A DNA stretch of 5,268 nucleotides. Source: Pontimonas sp964350865 (GTDB taxonomy: Bacteria; Actinomycetota; Actinomycetes; Actinomycetales; Microbacteriaceae). A program made the position numbers and the translations under genes. Location of the stretch: assembly GCA_964350865.1 (NCBI GenBank), contig CAYGLJ010000060.1:1-5268 (forward strand), read 5' to 3'. Positions 1 to 5,239 of this stretch are shown here, piece by piece (position 1 is the first letter of the stretch; every line of letters begins with the position of its first letter). A model generated the notes under the pieces. That model was not told the origin of the DNA. It saw only the letters and a program-made list of their open reading frames with translations, and searched no databases.

Positions 1-2
1 TC

Positions 3-104
3 GGAGATAACTTCGTCGCGCAGAACTGGTCGATGTTCTCCTGCGTGGTGCCAGGAGGGCATGCAAGCGGAAATGTCTCGATCGCGAGCGCAGAAACACG
101 ATGA
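3..104 (+). CDS. Possible 3' end of a convergent gene (partial, unidentified)
   Basis: An open frame enters from the left window edge and stops at a TGA at 102-104, giving a possible 33-residue C-terminal tail that is rich in Gly, Ala and Ser and includes FVAQNWSMFSCVV. The stop lies inside the left arm of the rplA terminator hairpin, which would suit a convergent gene using the same hairpin. The support is weak. The other forward frame starting at base 1 is also open, to a TGA at 127-129, and all three reverse frames are open over the first 98 bases, so openness alone proves little. I do not recognise a family. It may be plain intergenic DNA. Confidence 0.22.
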   Translation, partial: GDNFVAQNWSMFSCVVPGGHASGNVSIASAETR

Positions 105-138
105 GCATCAGCGGGCAGTGCCCGACTGATGCTCATCG
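99..138 (-). terminator. Hairpin terminator after rplA
   Basis: A near-perfect inverted repeat starts 11 nt after the rplA stop codon. The arms at 99-110 and 127-138 (CGATGAGCATCA and TGATGCTCATCG) pair perfectly. The stem then continues inward through 111-116 and 120-126 with one bulged base (125), around a three-base loop. This gives about 18 base pairs. On the minus strand the stem is followed by TGTTTCTG, a weak T-run, as is common for actinobacterial terminators. It closes the secE-nusG-rplK-rplA unit and could also stop transcription arriving from the left on the plus strand, where no T-run follows. Confidence 0.85.
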
Positions 139-149
139 ATGACACCGAT

Positions 150-839
150 TTAGAGTGCGTTGACGTCCAGGGGGATGCCAGGACCAAAGGTGGTCGACAC
201 GGCAGCCTTCTGGATGTAGCGACCCTTAGAAGCGGAAGGCTTCAGGCGCTGAATCTCTTCGAATGCGGCAGTGAAGTTCTCCAGGAGCTGGTCTTCGCTG
301 AAGCTTGCCTTACCGATGACGAAGTGCATGTTGGCGTGCTTGTCGAGCTTGAACTCGATCTTTCCGCCCTTGATATCTGCAACGGCCTTGCCGACATCGG
401 GGGTGACGGTTCCGGTCTTCGGGTTGGGCATCAGGCCACGAGGACCCAGGACCTTACCGAGAGTTCCGACCTTACCCATGAGCTCTGGTGTCGAGACAGC
501 TGCGTCAAAGTTGGTGTAACCACCAGCAACCTTCTCAATCAGCTCATCGCCACCGACCTCATCAGCGCCGGCTGCGAGAGCTGCCTCTGCTGCAGGGCCC
601 GTCGCGAATACGAGGACGCGAGCGGTCTTACCGGTTCCGTGGGGGAGGCTGACGGTTCCACGAACCATCTGGTCAGCCTTGCGCTGGTCAACACCAAGCT
701 TGATGGCCACCTCGACGGTGGAATCAAACTTCTGTGAGGTGGTCTTCTTCGCGAGCGATACTGCCTCGCTGGGTGCATAGAAGTGGCCTTCTTGCACCAG
801 GGCCTTGGCGGCCCGGTATGCCTTGGATTTTTGCGCCAT
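150..839 (-). CDS. rplA: 50S ribosomal protein L1
   Basis: This encodes the 229-residue L1 protein of the large ribosomal subunit. L1 binds 23S rRNA to form the mobile L1 stalk, which helps release deacylated tRNA from the E site. In many bacteria L1 also represses its own rplK-rplA mRNA. The length is normal for the family. The L1 signature is clear at residues 121-140 (GKVGTLGKVLGPRGLMPNPK), followed by the GTVTPDVGKAV segment, and the N-terminus MAQKSKAYRAAKALV is typical. The start is ATG, with an AGGAG ribosome binding site at 852-848, eight bases upstream. It is the last gene of its unit, 70 nt after rplK, and is followed directly by a strong hairpin terminator. Nothing is missing or odd in the protein. 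Identification is near certain. Confidence 0.98.
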   Translation of the reverse strand: MAQKSKAYRAAKALVQEGHFYAPSEAVSLAKKTTSQKFDSTVEVAIKLGVDQRKADQMVRGTVSLPHGTGKTARVLVFATGPAAEAALAAGADEVGGDELIEKVAGGYTNFDAAVSTPELMGKVGTLGKVLGPRGLMPNPKTGTVTPDVGKAVADIKGGKIEFKLDKHANMHFVIGKASFSEDQLLENFTAAFEEIQRLKPSASKGRYIQKAAVSTTFGPGIPLDVNAL

Positions 840-863
840 GTTTGTGTCTCCTGTACTGAGGTC

Positions 864-893
864 GCGGTATGTGAGCGTGGCTCGCTCTCCCGC
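864..893 (-). other. Hairpin in the rplK-rplA intergenic RNA
   Basis: In the 70-nt gap between rplK and rplA, the minus-strand RNA can form an inner stem GAGCG/CGCTC (873-877 with 883-887) around a five-base loop. An outer GCGG/CCGC pairing (864-867 with 890-893) encloses it. The structure ends about 11 nt before the AGGAG of rplA and is not followed by a T-run, so it is not a terminator. It could tune mRNA stability or coupling of L11 and L1 translation. This is seen in sequence only; the function is a guess. Confidence 0.4.
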
Positions 894-909
894 TGAATGA
901 AAAAGGGTG

Positions 910-1332
910 TTAGCCGACGGTGATGCCCATGCTGCGGGCAGTACCTTCGATGATCTTGGCGGCAGCCTCGATGTCGTTGGCGTTCAGGTCAGACTGCTTT
1001 TGCTCAGCAATCTGGCGGACCTGTTCGGGGGTGATGTTGGCCACCTTGTCAGTGTGAGGGGTTCCTGAACCCTTCTTGACACCGGCAGCTTTCTTGATGA
1101 GCTCTGCAGCGGGAGGGGTCTTCAGCACGAAGGTGAAGGACCGGTCCTCGTACACAGAGATCTCGACGGGGATAACGTTTCCGCGCTGATCCTGCGTTGC
1201 CTGGTTGTATGCGTTGCAGAACTCCATGATGTTCACACCGTGCTGACCAAGGGCCGGACCCACGGGGGGTGCCGGGTTGGCAGCGCCAGCCTGAATCTGG
1301 AGCTTAATGAGGCCCACAACTTTCTTTGCCAT
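910..1332 (-). CDS. rplK: 50S ribosomal protein L11
   Basis: This encodes the 140-residue L11 protein, which binds the GTPase-associated region of 23S rRNA at the base of the L7/L12 stalk and takes part in factor-dependent GTP hydrolysis and, with RelA-type enzymes, the stringent response. The N-terminal domain (about residues 1-70) carries the family hallmark KLQIQAGAANPAPPVGPALG (10-29), whose prolines lie in the region that binds thiostrepton-class antibiotics. The C-terminal rRNA-binding domain (about 75-140) includes GSGTPHTDKVANIT and ends in SMGITVG. The length is within the usual 140-145. The start is ATG, with purine-rich AAAAGG (1345-1340) seven bases upstream. It lies between nusG (82-nt gap) and rplA (70-nt gap), the usual bacterial order. 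Identification is near certain. Confidence 0.98.
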   Translation of the reverse strand: MAKKVVGLIKLQIQAGAANPAPPVGPALGQHGVNIMEFCNAYNQATQDQRGNVIPVEISVYEDRSFTFVLKTPPAAELIKKAAGVKKGSGTPHTDKVANITPEQVRQIAEQKQSDLNANDIEAAAKIIEGTARSMGITVG

Positions 1333-1352
1333 TGCTTTTCCTTTTCTTTATC

Positions 1353-1405
1353 GAGCACGACGCTCCGCCGTGCGCTCCCACGTTCGTGGCATATCCACGC
1401 CGTGG
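1353..1405 (-). promoter_or_regulatory. Structured nusG-rplK intergenic RNA, candidate regulatory leader
   Basis: The 82-nt gap between nusG and rplK is rich in inverted repeats. Next to nusG, four arms alternate as CCACG, CGTGG, CCACG, CGTGG at 1405-1401, 1399-1395, 1389-1385 and 1382-1378. They can nest into a ten-pair stem with a small internal loop and an ATATG loop. Nearer rplK, GAGC/GCTC plus ACG/CGT (1353-1359 with 1369-1377) form a second stem with a two-base bulge and a nine-base loop. No T-run follows either one. In E. coli L1 protein represses rplK-rplA translation by binding mRNA near the rplK start, so this position would suit such a site. I could not match the L1-binding consensus with confidence, so the role is inferred. 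Confidence 0.4.
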
Positions 1406-1414
1406 TACCTGTGT

Positions 1415-2359
1415 TTAGAGCTTGGTGACCTGGTCGAATCCGAGTTCGACAGGGGTCTCACGTTCGAACAACGAAACAAGCACCGTGAGCTTACCGCTTT
1501 CGGGCTTGATTTCGCTAATGGTTCCGGGAAGCCCCGCGAAGGAACCTTCCTTGATGGTGATGGTTTCTCCCACCTCGAAGTCGACCTCGGCAGGAAGCAT
1601 GCGGGAAACTCCGCCGCCCACGCTGACTGCTTGACCCTTGATGGGTGCAGCTTCAGCGACCTGGACGGTGGACTTCAACATCTCGAAGGCTTCCTCGAAA
1701 CGCAGCGGGGTCGGGTTATGCGCATTCCCCACGAAGCCCGTCACACCGGGAGTGTGGCGAACAGTCGACCAGCTGTCTTCGTTGAGGTCCATGCGCACCA
1801 AAACGTAGCTGGGGATACGAACGCGAGTCACGAGCTTTCGCTGACCATTCTTGATCTCAACAACGTCTTCCATCGGAACCTGGACTTCGAAGATGTACTC
1901 CTCCATAGCCAGAGAGGTCCTACGGTTTTCAATGTTGGACTTGACGCGCTTTTCAAAACCGGCGTAGGAGTGGACGACGTACCACTTGCCAGGCTTGCGA
2001 CGAAGCTCACGACGGAAGTCGGCGTAGGGGTCTTCCGCCTCTGCTGCCTCATCGTGATCAGCGGTGTCTGCTTCGTCATCGGTTGCTTCCGCAGCGGCGT
2101 CCGCTTCTTCAGGAGAATCAATGTCGAGGGCATCCTCAACAACAGCGTCAGCCTCCTCGTCGGAAGAACTCTCGAGAGCCTCGAGGGCTTCGTCCACGTT
2201 CACGCTCTCGTCATCGACGATGTGCATGGCCTCGTGCTCTGCAGAGTCAGAGGAGTGCTCCTGCTGCTCCAGGACCATGCCCTCCTGCGCTTCATCCTCT
2301 TCGGAGGACTGCTCTGCGGCGGTTGCCACATCGATGTCGTAGCTCTTGTCTTCTGACAC
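1415..2359 (-). CDS. nusG: Transcription elongation/antitermination factor NusG
   Basis: NusG binds the RNA polymerase clamp across the DNA channel, modulates pausing, and links polymerase to Rho or to the ribosome through its C-terminal domain. At 314 residues it is far longer than the E. coli protein (181) because residues 1 to about 115 are an extra acidic, probably disordered region; long acidic extensions are known in actinobacterial NusG. The NGN domain starts at KWYVVHSYAGFEKRVKSNIE (125-144) and runs to about 232, including VRIPSYVLVRMDL and TPGVTGFVG. The KOW domain is at about 260-314 (FEVGETITIKEGSFAGLPGT onward). The start is GTG, 27 nt after the secE stop and in the same frame. 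The upstream sequence is only purine-rich (AAGAGAAAAGAGAG) without a clear GGAGG, so coupling to secE translation is plausible. Identification is near certain. Confidence 0.97.
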   Translation of the reverse strand: MSEDKSYDIDVATAAEQSSEEDEAQEGMVLEQQEHSSDSAEHEAMHIVDDESVNVDEALEALESSSDEEADAVVEDALDIDSPEEADAAAEATDDEADTADHDEAAEAEDPYADFRRELRRKPGKWYVVHSYAGFEKRVKSNIENRRTSLAMEEYIFEVQVPMEDVVEIKNGQRKLVTRVRIPSYVLVRMDLNEDSWSTVRHTPGVTGFVGNAHNPTPLRFEEAFEMLKSTVQVAEAAPIKGQAVSVGGGVSRMLPAEVDFEVGETITIKEGSFAGLPGTISEIKPESGKLTVLVSLFERETPVELGFDQVTKL

Positions 2360-2386
2360 TGTTTTTCTCTCTTTTCTCTTGAAGGC

Positions 2387-2671
2387 TTAGCCGAAGAGGC
2401 TTCTGCCATCACCAAAAATCCAGGAGACACCCCACCCAAAGAAGATGTCCAAGACCGACACAAACGCCATCATGATGATGACGAATACCAAGACCACCAG
2501 CGTGTAGTTGATGAGCTCACTACGGGTAGGGGTGACAACCTTGCCCAGCTCATCAATGACCTGGCGGATGAACAAGACGAAGCGGGCCCAGGCACTCTTG
2601 CGAGATTCACGATCACGCTTCGCCTTACCGACGAGGTCGTCGCCCGCTTCTTCTGATGACGTTGTCGCCAC
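2387..2671 (-). CDS. secE: Preprotein translocase subunit SecE
   Basis: SecE is the small essential membrane subunit that clamps the SecY channel in the SecYEG translocon. This is the short single-span form at 94 residues. It has a polar N-terminus (1-26), an amphipathic helix with the family core FIRQVIDELGKVVTPTRSEL (34-53), then one hydrophobic segment at about 55-77 (YTLVVLVFVIIMMAFVSVLDIFF) and a short tail. The usual Trp before the Pro in KVVWPT is Thr here (KVVTPT), which I recall as common in Microbacteriaceae. The start is GTG with AAGGA (2681-2677) five bases upstream. It lies 53 nt downstream of tRNA-Trp and 27 nt before nusG. The tRNA-Trp, secE, nusG order is familiar from Streptomyces and Mycobacterium. 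Confidence 0.96.
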   Translation of the reverse strand: MATTSSEEAGDDLVGKAKRDRESRKSAWARFVLFIRQVIDELGKVVTPTRSELINYTLVVLVFVIIMMAFVSVLDIFFGWGVSWIFGDGRSLFG

Positions 2672-2697
2672 GATGTTCCTTACGTTGTTGTGTGGTC

Positions 2698-2721
2698 ACT
2701 CCCCGTTACGGCGTAACGAGT
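2698..2721 (-). other. Hairpin between tRNA-Trp and secE
   Basis: A palindrome CGTTAC-GGC-GTAACG lies at 2704-2718. Flanking ACT/AGT at 2698-2700 and 2719-2721 can extend the stem past a three-base bulge. It begins four bases beyond the mature tRNA 3' end and is followed on the minus strand by GACCACACAACAACG, with no T-run, so it is unlikely to terminate transcription. It may mark or block 3' processing of the tRNA precursor, or shield the 5' end of the secE mRNA after tRNA release. Function is inferred from position only. Confidence 0.4.
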
Positions 2722-2724
2722 TCG

Positions 2725-2797
2725 CAGGGCGGACAGGACTCGAACCTGCAACCTGCGGTTTTGGAGACCGCTGCTCTACCAATTGAGCCACCGCCCT
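2725..2797 (-). tRNA. trpT: tRNA-Trp (anticodon CCA)
   Basis: A complete 73-base cloverleaf reads on the minus strand. The acceptor stem is AGGGCGG/CCGCCCT, the D stem GCTC/GAGC, and the anticodon stem GCGGT/ACCGC around loop CTCCAAA. The T stem is GCAGG/CCTGT with TTCGAGT in the loop, and the discriminator base is G. The anticodon CCA is at 2764-2762, tRNA position 34, and reads UGG. The 3' CCA is not encoded (CGAA follows), so it must be added after trimming. It is the first gene of the secE operon, so mature tRNA must be cut from a transcript that probably continues into secE. Confidence 0.98.
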
Positions 2798-2803
2798 AGG
2801 GCG

Positions 2804-2846
2804 TGAAATCCAAGCTTGTAGGCACAGCAAAGCTTGGCAGATTTCA
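2804..2846 (-). promoter_or_regulatory. Leader hairpin upstream of tRNA-Trp
   Basis: Between the predicted transcription start and the tRNA, the minus-strand RNA carries a strong inverted repeat. CCAAGCTT (2837-2830) pairs with AAGCTTGG (2817-2810), and TGAAAT (2846-2841) pairs with ATTTCA (2809-2804). That makes 14 base pairs with a CTG bulge on one side and a 12-base loop. It ends six bases before the tRNA 5' end. It could guide RNase processing of the 5' leader or insulate tRNA folding. No T-run follows, so an attenuator is less likely. The pairing is seen directly; the role is inferred. Confidence 0.6.
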
Positions 2847-2859
2847 ACTACCGAGGTCC

Positions 2860-2888
2860 AGTGTAGGTGGCGTCTCCTGGTTTAGCAA
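2860..2888 (-). promoter_or_regulatory. Promoter of the tRNA-Trp-secE-nusG-rplK-rplA unit
   Basis: On the minus strand, TTGCTA (2888-2883) and TACACT (2865-2860) are separated by exactly 17 bases, a good match to a housekeeping sigma-70/SigA-type promoter. The expected start is near 2852-2854, giving a leader of about 55 nt ahead of tRNA-Trp. It is the best -35/-10 pair I see upstream of the tRNA, and no comparable pair was found ahead of secE, nusG or rplK. Confidence 0.65.
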
Positions 2889-2903
2889 AGGCGCTAGCTC
2901 CCA

Positions 2904-2935
2904 CTCACCCAGGCTGTGTACCCTACAAGGGTGAG
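2904..2935 (+). promoter_or_regulatory. Leaderless promoter of the aminotransferase, with inverted repeat
   Basis: TACCCT (2919-2924) fits the TANNNT -10 pattern and ends six bases before GTG 2931. This is the arrangement known for leaderless actinobacterial mRNAs, in which transcription starts at the start codon. No good -35 is visible at the usual distance. A perfect seven-base inverted repeat, CTCACCC (2904-2910) and GGGTGAG (2929-2935), flanks the box with an 18-base spacer and could be an operator. The binding factor is unknown. Confidence 0.45.
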
Positions 2936-4142
2936 CGAAGCACCCCGCGGTTTATCCAAGCGAATCACGTCCATCGCTGAGTCAGCCACCCTCAAAGTCG
3001 ACGCCAAAGCCAAAGCACTCAAAGCAGAGGGCCGACCCGTCATCAGTTTTGCCGCGGGCGAACCCGATTTCCCCACACCCGCCCACGTCGTCGAAGCGGC
3101 TCTTACGGCAGTGAAAGACCCCGCCAACCATCGCTACACCCCTGCAGCTGGACTTCCTGCGCTTCGGGAGGCCATCGCAGAGAAGACACTGCGCGATAGT
3201 GGCTGGGCAGTGACGCCGAGCCAGGTTGTCGTCACCAACGGCGGTAAGCAAGCCGTCTACCAAGCGTGTGCGACGCTTCTCGATCCAGGCGACGAAATGC
3301 TCCTACCAGCTCCCTACTGGACGACTTACCCCGAAGCCATCACTCTTGCTGGAGGAACTCCGGTCGTAGTCTTCGCTGGAGCTGACCAGGACTACAAAGT
3401 CACCGTCGAACAGCTGGAAGCAGCCCGAACACCAAAGACCAAAGCATTGATGTTCGTCTCACCCTCAAATCCGACCGGCGCGGTGATGACTCTGGAAGAG
3501 ACCATGGCGATTGGTGAGTGGGCGGCAGAGCATGGGATTTGGGTAATCGCCGATGAGATTTATCAGAACCTGGTCTATGAGGGCGGAGCGGACCACGCAG
3601 TGTCTATTGCCGAAGCCGCCCCTGCTGTTCAAGACCGATGCATCCTCGTGAATGGTGTAGCCAAAACCTATGCCATGACCGGGTGGCGTCTCGGATGGAT
3701 GGTGGGACCCCAGGATGCCATCACCGCTGCGGCCAACCTCCAGTCACACCTCTCCAGCAACGTCTCCAATATTTCGCAACTGGCTGGTCTTGCAGCCCTC
3801 CAAGGGGACCAAGCTCCTGCCAAGGCCATGAGAGACGCGTTCGACATCCGTCGGAAAGTCATCGTCGAGGGCTTGAATGCCATCGACGGCGTCATCTGCC
3901 CCGAACCCACCGGCGCTTTCTATGTCTACCCCGATGTGACCGGTCTACTGGGTCGCGAGTGGGCAGGAAAAACTCCGACAACTAGCCTGGAGCTTGCCGA
4001 CCTCATCTTGGATGAGTGCGAGGTGGCAGCAGTTCCCGGTGAAGCTTTCGGGCCAAGTGGTTACCTGAGATTCAGCTACGCACTGGGCGACGCTGACTTG
4101 GCTGAGGGCATTGCCCGTCTGCAGAAGTTCTTCCGGGCCTAG
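2931..4142 (+). CDS. aspC: Pyridoxal-phosphate aminotransferase, aspartate (or aspartate/prephenate) type
   Basis: This is a class I aminotransferase that probably moves the amino group between aspartate and 2-oxoglutarate, perhaps also acting on prephenate. Numbering is from GTG 2931 (403 residues). Motifs in order are GEPDFPTP (43-50), NGGKQA (103-108), PAPYW (126-130), SNPTG (179-183), DEIY (208-211), the PLP-binding lysine K245 in GVAKTYAMTGWRLG, and the substrate carboxylate arginine R380 in LRFSYA. K106 in GGKQA is the feature of the Thermus-like 1-beta group, where this lysine contacts the distal carboxylate. A GTG at 2916 would add five residues, but 2931 fits the -10 box better; neither has a well-spaced ribosome site. 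Exact substrate is not settled by sequence. The gene diverges from tRNA-Trp and its stop overlaps that of murB. Confidence 0.93.
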   Translation: MSEAPRGLSKRITSIAESATLKVDAKAKALKAEGRPVISFAAGEPDFPTPAHVVEAALTAVKDPANHRYTPAAGLPALREAIAEKTLRDSGWAVTPSQVVVTNGGKQAVYQACATLLDPGDEMLLPAPYWTTYPEAITLAGGTPVVVFAGADQDYKVTVEQLEAARTPKTKALMFVSPSNPTGAVMTLEETMAIGEWAAEHGIWVIADEIYQNLVYEGGADHAVSIAEAAPAVQDRCILVNGVAKTYAMTGWRLGWMVGPQDAITAAANLQSHLSSNVSNISQLAGLAALQGDQAPAKAMRDAFDIRRKVIVEGLNAIDGVICPEPTGAFYVYPDVTGLLGREWAGKTPTTSLELADLILDECEVAAVPGEAFGPSGYLRFSYALGDADLAEGIARLQKFFRA

Positions 4143-5239
4143 AGCTCAAGCCCCACGAGCGTGGGCTCAGGCACGAGATAGATACCTGTCTTGTTCCCCA
4201 CGGTGGTGACGATGTATCGGGCAAGCTCAGCGATCTCCGCTGCAGTCGCACCTCCACGATTCGTAATCGCCAAAGAGTGCTTCCCGGAGATTGCCGCCTT
4301 CGAGCCTGGTAACGCAAACCCTTTGTGAATTCCGGAGTGCTCAATAAGCCAGGCGGCACTGACCTTCACCAACCCGGGTTCCGCAAAGCTTGGCTCCCGA
4401 GGTGGCTTCGCATCGAGGGGAACAACAACATCCCCTGGTTGCTCCCCCACAAACCAACGCGGAGCATCGCTCGGGAGTGACATTGAGATCTTCTCCGACA
4501 CAATCGGGTTCACGAAGAAGGAGCCCGAACTTACGGAGTCCGGATCGCTATCGTCGAGGAGCATTCCTTTCGAGGAGCGGATGGCTCTAACGGTCTCGCT
4601 CGTTCTCGCCAGAGGAGCCCGCTCACCAGAGGCAACGCCCATGGCATCCGCCAATTGGTCATACAGAATCGGGATGCTCAAAGAGTCTTCCGCAGGCTCG
4701 AGAGAAAAGGTAACCCCCAACACAATCCCTCGCAGCGTGCCCGTCTTGAGTGCACTGGTGCGAAGCCCTAGCTCCAGTTCTTCAGCGGGAATGGTCCTCC
4801 TGGAGCCGGCAGGGAACTCAAGGAAATCGATGGAAACCACAGTGTCAGAAATCTCGGCTCCGTAGGCTCCAATGTTCTGAATCACCGAGGCCCCAACAGT
4901 GCCAGGGATCCCACTCAGGGTCTCCAGCCCCCGAACTCCTTGGGCGAGTGTGTGTGACACAAAGTCATCCCAGTCTTCGCCCGCTTCCGCGTGAATCTGA
5001 ACCCGCTGCCCTGTTGCTTTCTTGACGGTGACGCCACGGGTCTTGATATGGAGAACGTGACCGTCAAACCCAGCATCACTCACGACCAGGTTGGATCCAG
5101 AACCCAAAGCCATCCACTCATCCGTCTCAGCCCAGATCTTCTTCGCTCCAGAGATCAAAGCCCGTGTCGACGAGAAGGAGTGATAGTGACCCAGGGGACC
5201 GCCGACCCTCATGGTGGTCAGGTCAGAAAAACTGGTCAC
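4139..5239 (-). CDS. murB: UDP-N-acetylmuramate dehydrogenase (UDP-N-acetylenolpyruvoylglucosamine reductase) MurB
   Basis: MurB uses FAD and NADPH to reduce UDP-GlcNAc-enolpyruvate to UDP-MurNAc, the second committed step of peptidoglycan precursor synthesis in the cytoplasm. At 366 residues it is slightly long. The FAD domain shows TTMRVGGP (8-15), LGSGSNLVVSD (45-55) and GLETLSGIPGTVGASVIQNI (104-123), followed by GAYGAE. By motif alignment with E. coli, the catalytic residues are R160 (GLRTSALK), S240 (SGSFFVNP) and E358 (VPEPTLVG). AAWLIEHSGI with KAAISGKHSLAITN marks the C-terminal domain. The Tyr usually found before the Arg is Leu159 here. The start is GTG with no clear ribosome site. 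The frame stays open to the window edge, but the 29 bases upstream offer no in-frame ATG, GTG or TTG, so a start further out is possible. Confidence 0.96.
   Translation of the reverse strand: MTSFSDLTTMRVGGPLGHYHSFSSTRALISGAKKIWAETDEWMALGSGSNLVVSDAGFDGHVLHIKTRGVTVKKATGQRVQIHAEAGEDWDDFVSHTLAQGVRGLETLSGIPGTVGASVIQNIGAYGAEISDTVVSIDFLEFPAGSRRTIPAEELELGLRTSALKTGTLRGIVLGVTFSLEPAEDSLSIPILYDQLADAMGVASGERAPLARTSETVRAIRSSKGMLLDDSDPDSVSSGSFFVNPIVSEKISMSLPSDAPRWFVGEQPGDVVVPLDAKPPREPSFAEPGLVKVSAAWLIEHSGIHKGFALPGSKAAISGKHSLAITNRGGATAAEIAELARYIVTTVGNKTGIYLVPEPTLVGLEL
4149..4167 (+). terminator. Possible weak terminator hairpin for the aminotransferase gene
   Basis: Seven bases after the aminotransferase stop, AGCCCCACG (4149-4157) can pair with CGTGGGCT (4160-4167) with one bulged C. 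It lies inside the last codons of murB and is followed by CAGGCACGAG, with no T-run. It could slow or stop forward transcription as a stem without a tail, but coding constraint from murB explains the sequence equally well. Confidence 0.25.

Noticed and set aside
129..737. Forward open frame (202 codons) opposite rplA
   Set aside because: It is the antisense shadow of the certain L1 gene, begins inside the terminator hairpin, and shows no domain.
1307..2356. Long forward open frame (349 codons) opposite nusG and the nusG-rplK gap
   Set aside because: It mirrors the Glu, Asp, Ala and Ser codons of nusG on the other strand, has no recognisable protein motif, and overlaps a certain gene along nearly its whole length.
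2064..2382. Forward Ser/Ala-rich and Arg-rich frames opposite the 5' part of nusG
   Set aside because: Their repetitive composition is simply the reverse complement of the acidic NusG extension.
2698..2721. Terminator between tRNA-Trp and secE
   Set aside because: The hairpin is short and bulged and is followed by GACCACACAACAACG rather than a T-run.
2820..2841. Alternative promoter TTGAAA...TACAAG for tRNA-Trp
   Set aside because: The spacing is 21 bases and the -10 lacks the final T; TTGCTA-17-TACACT just upstream is a better match.
2798..2847. T-box riboswitch or Trp attenuator ahead of tRNA-Trp
   Set aside because: The leader is only about 55 nt, has no T-box sequence, no Trp-rich leader peptide and no T-run after the hairpin.
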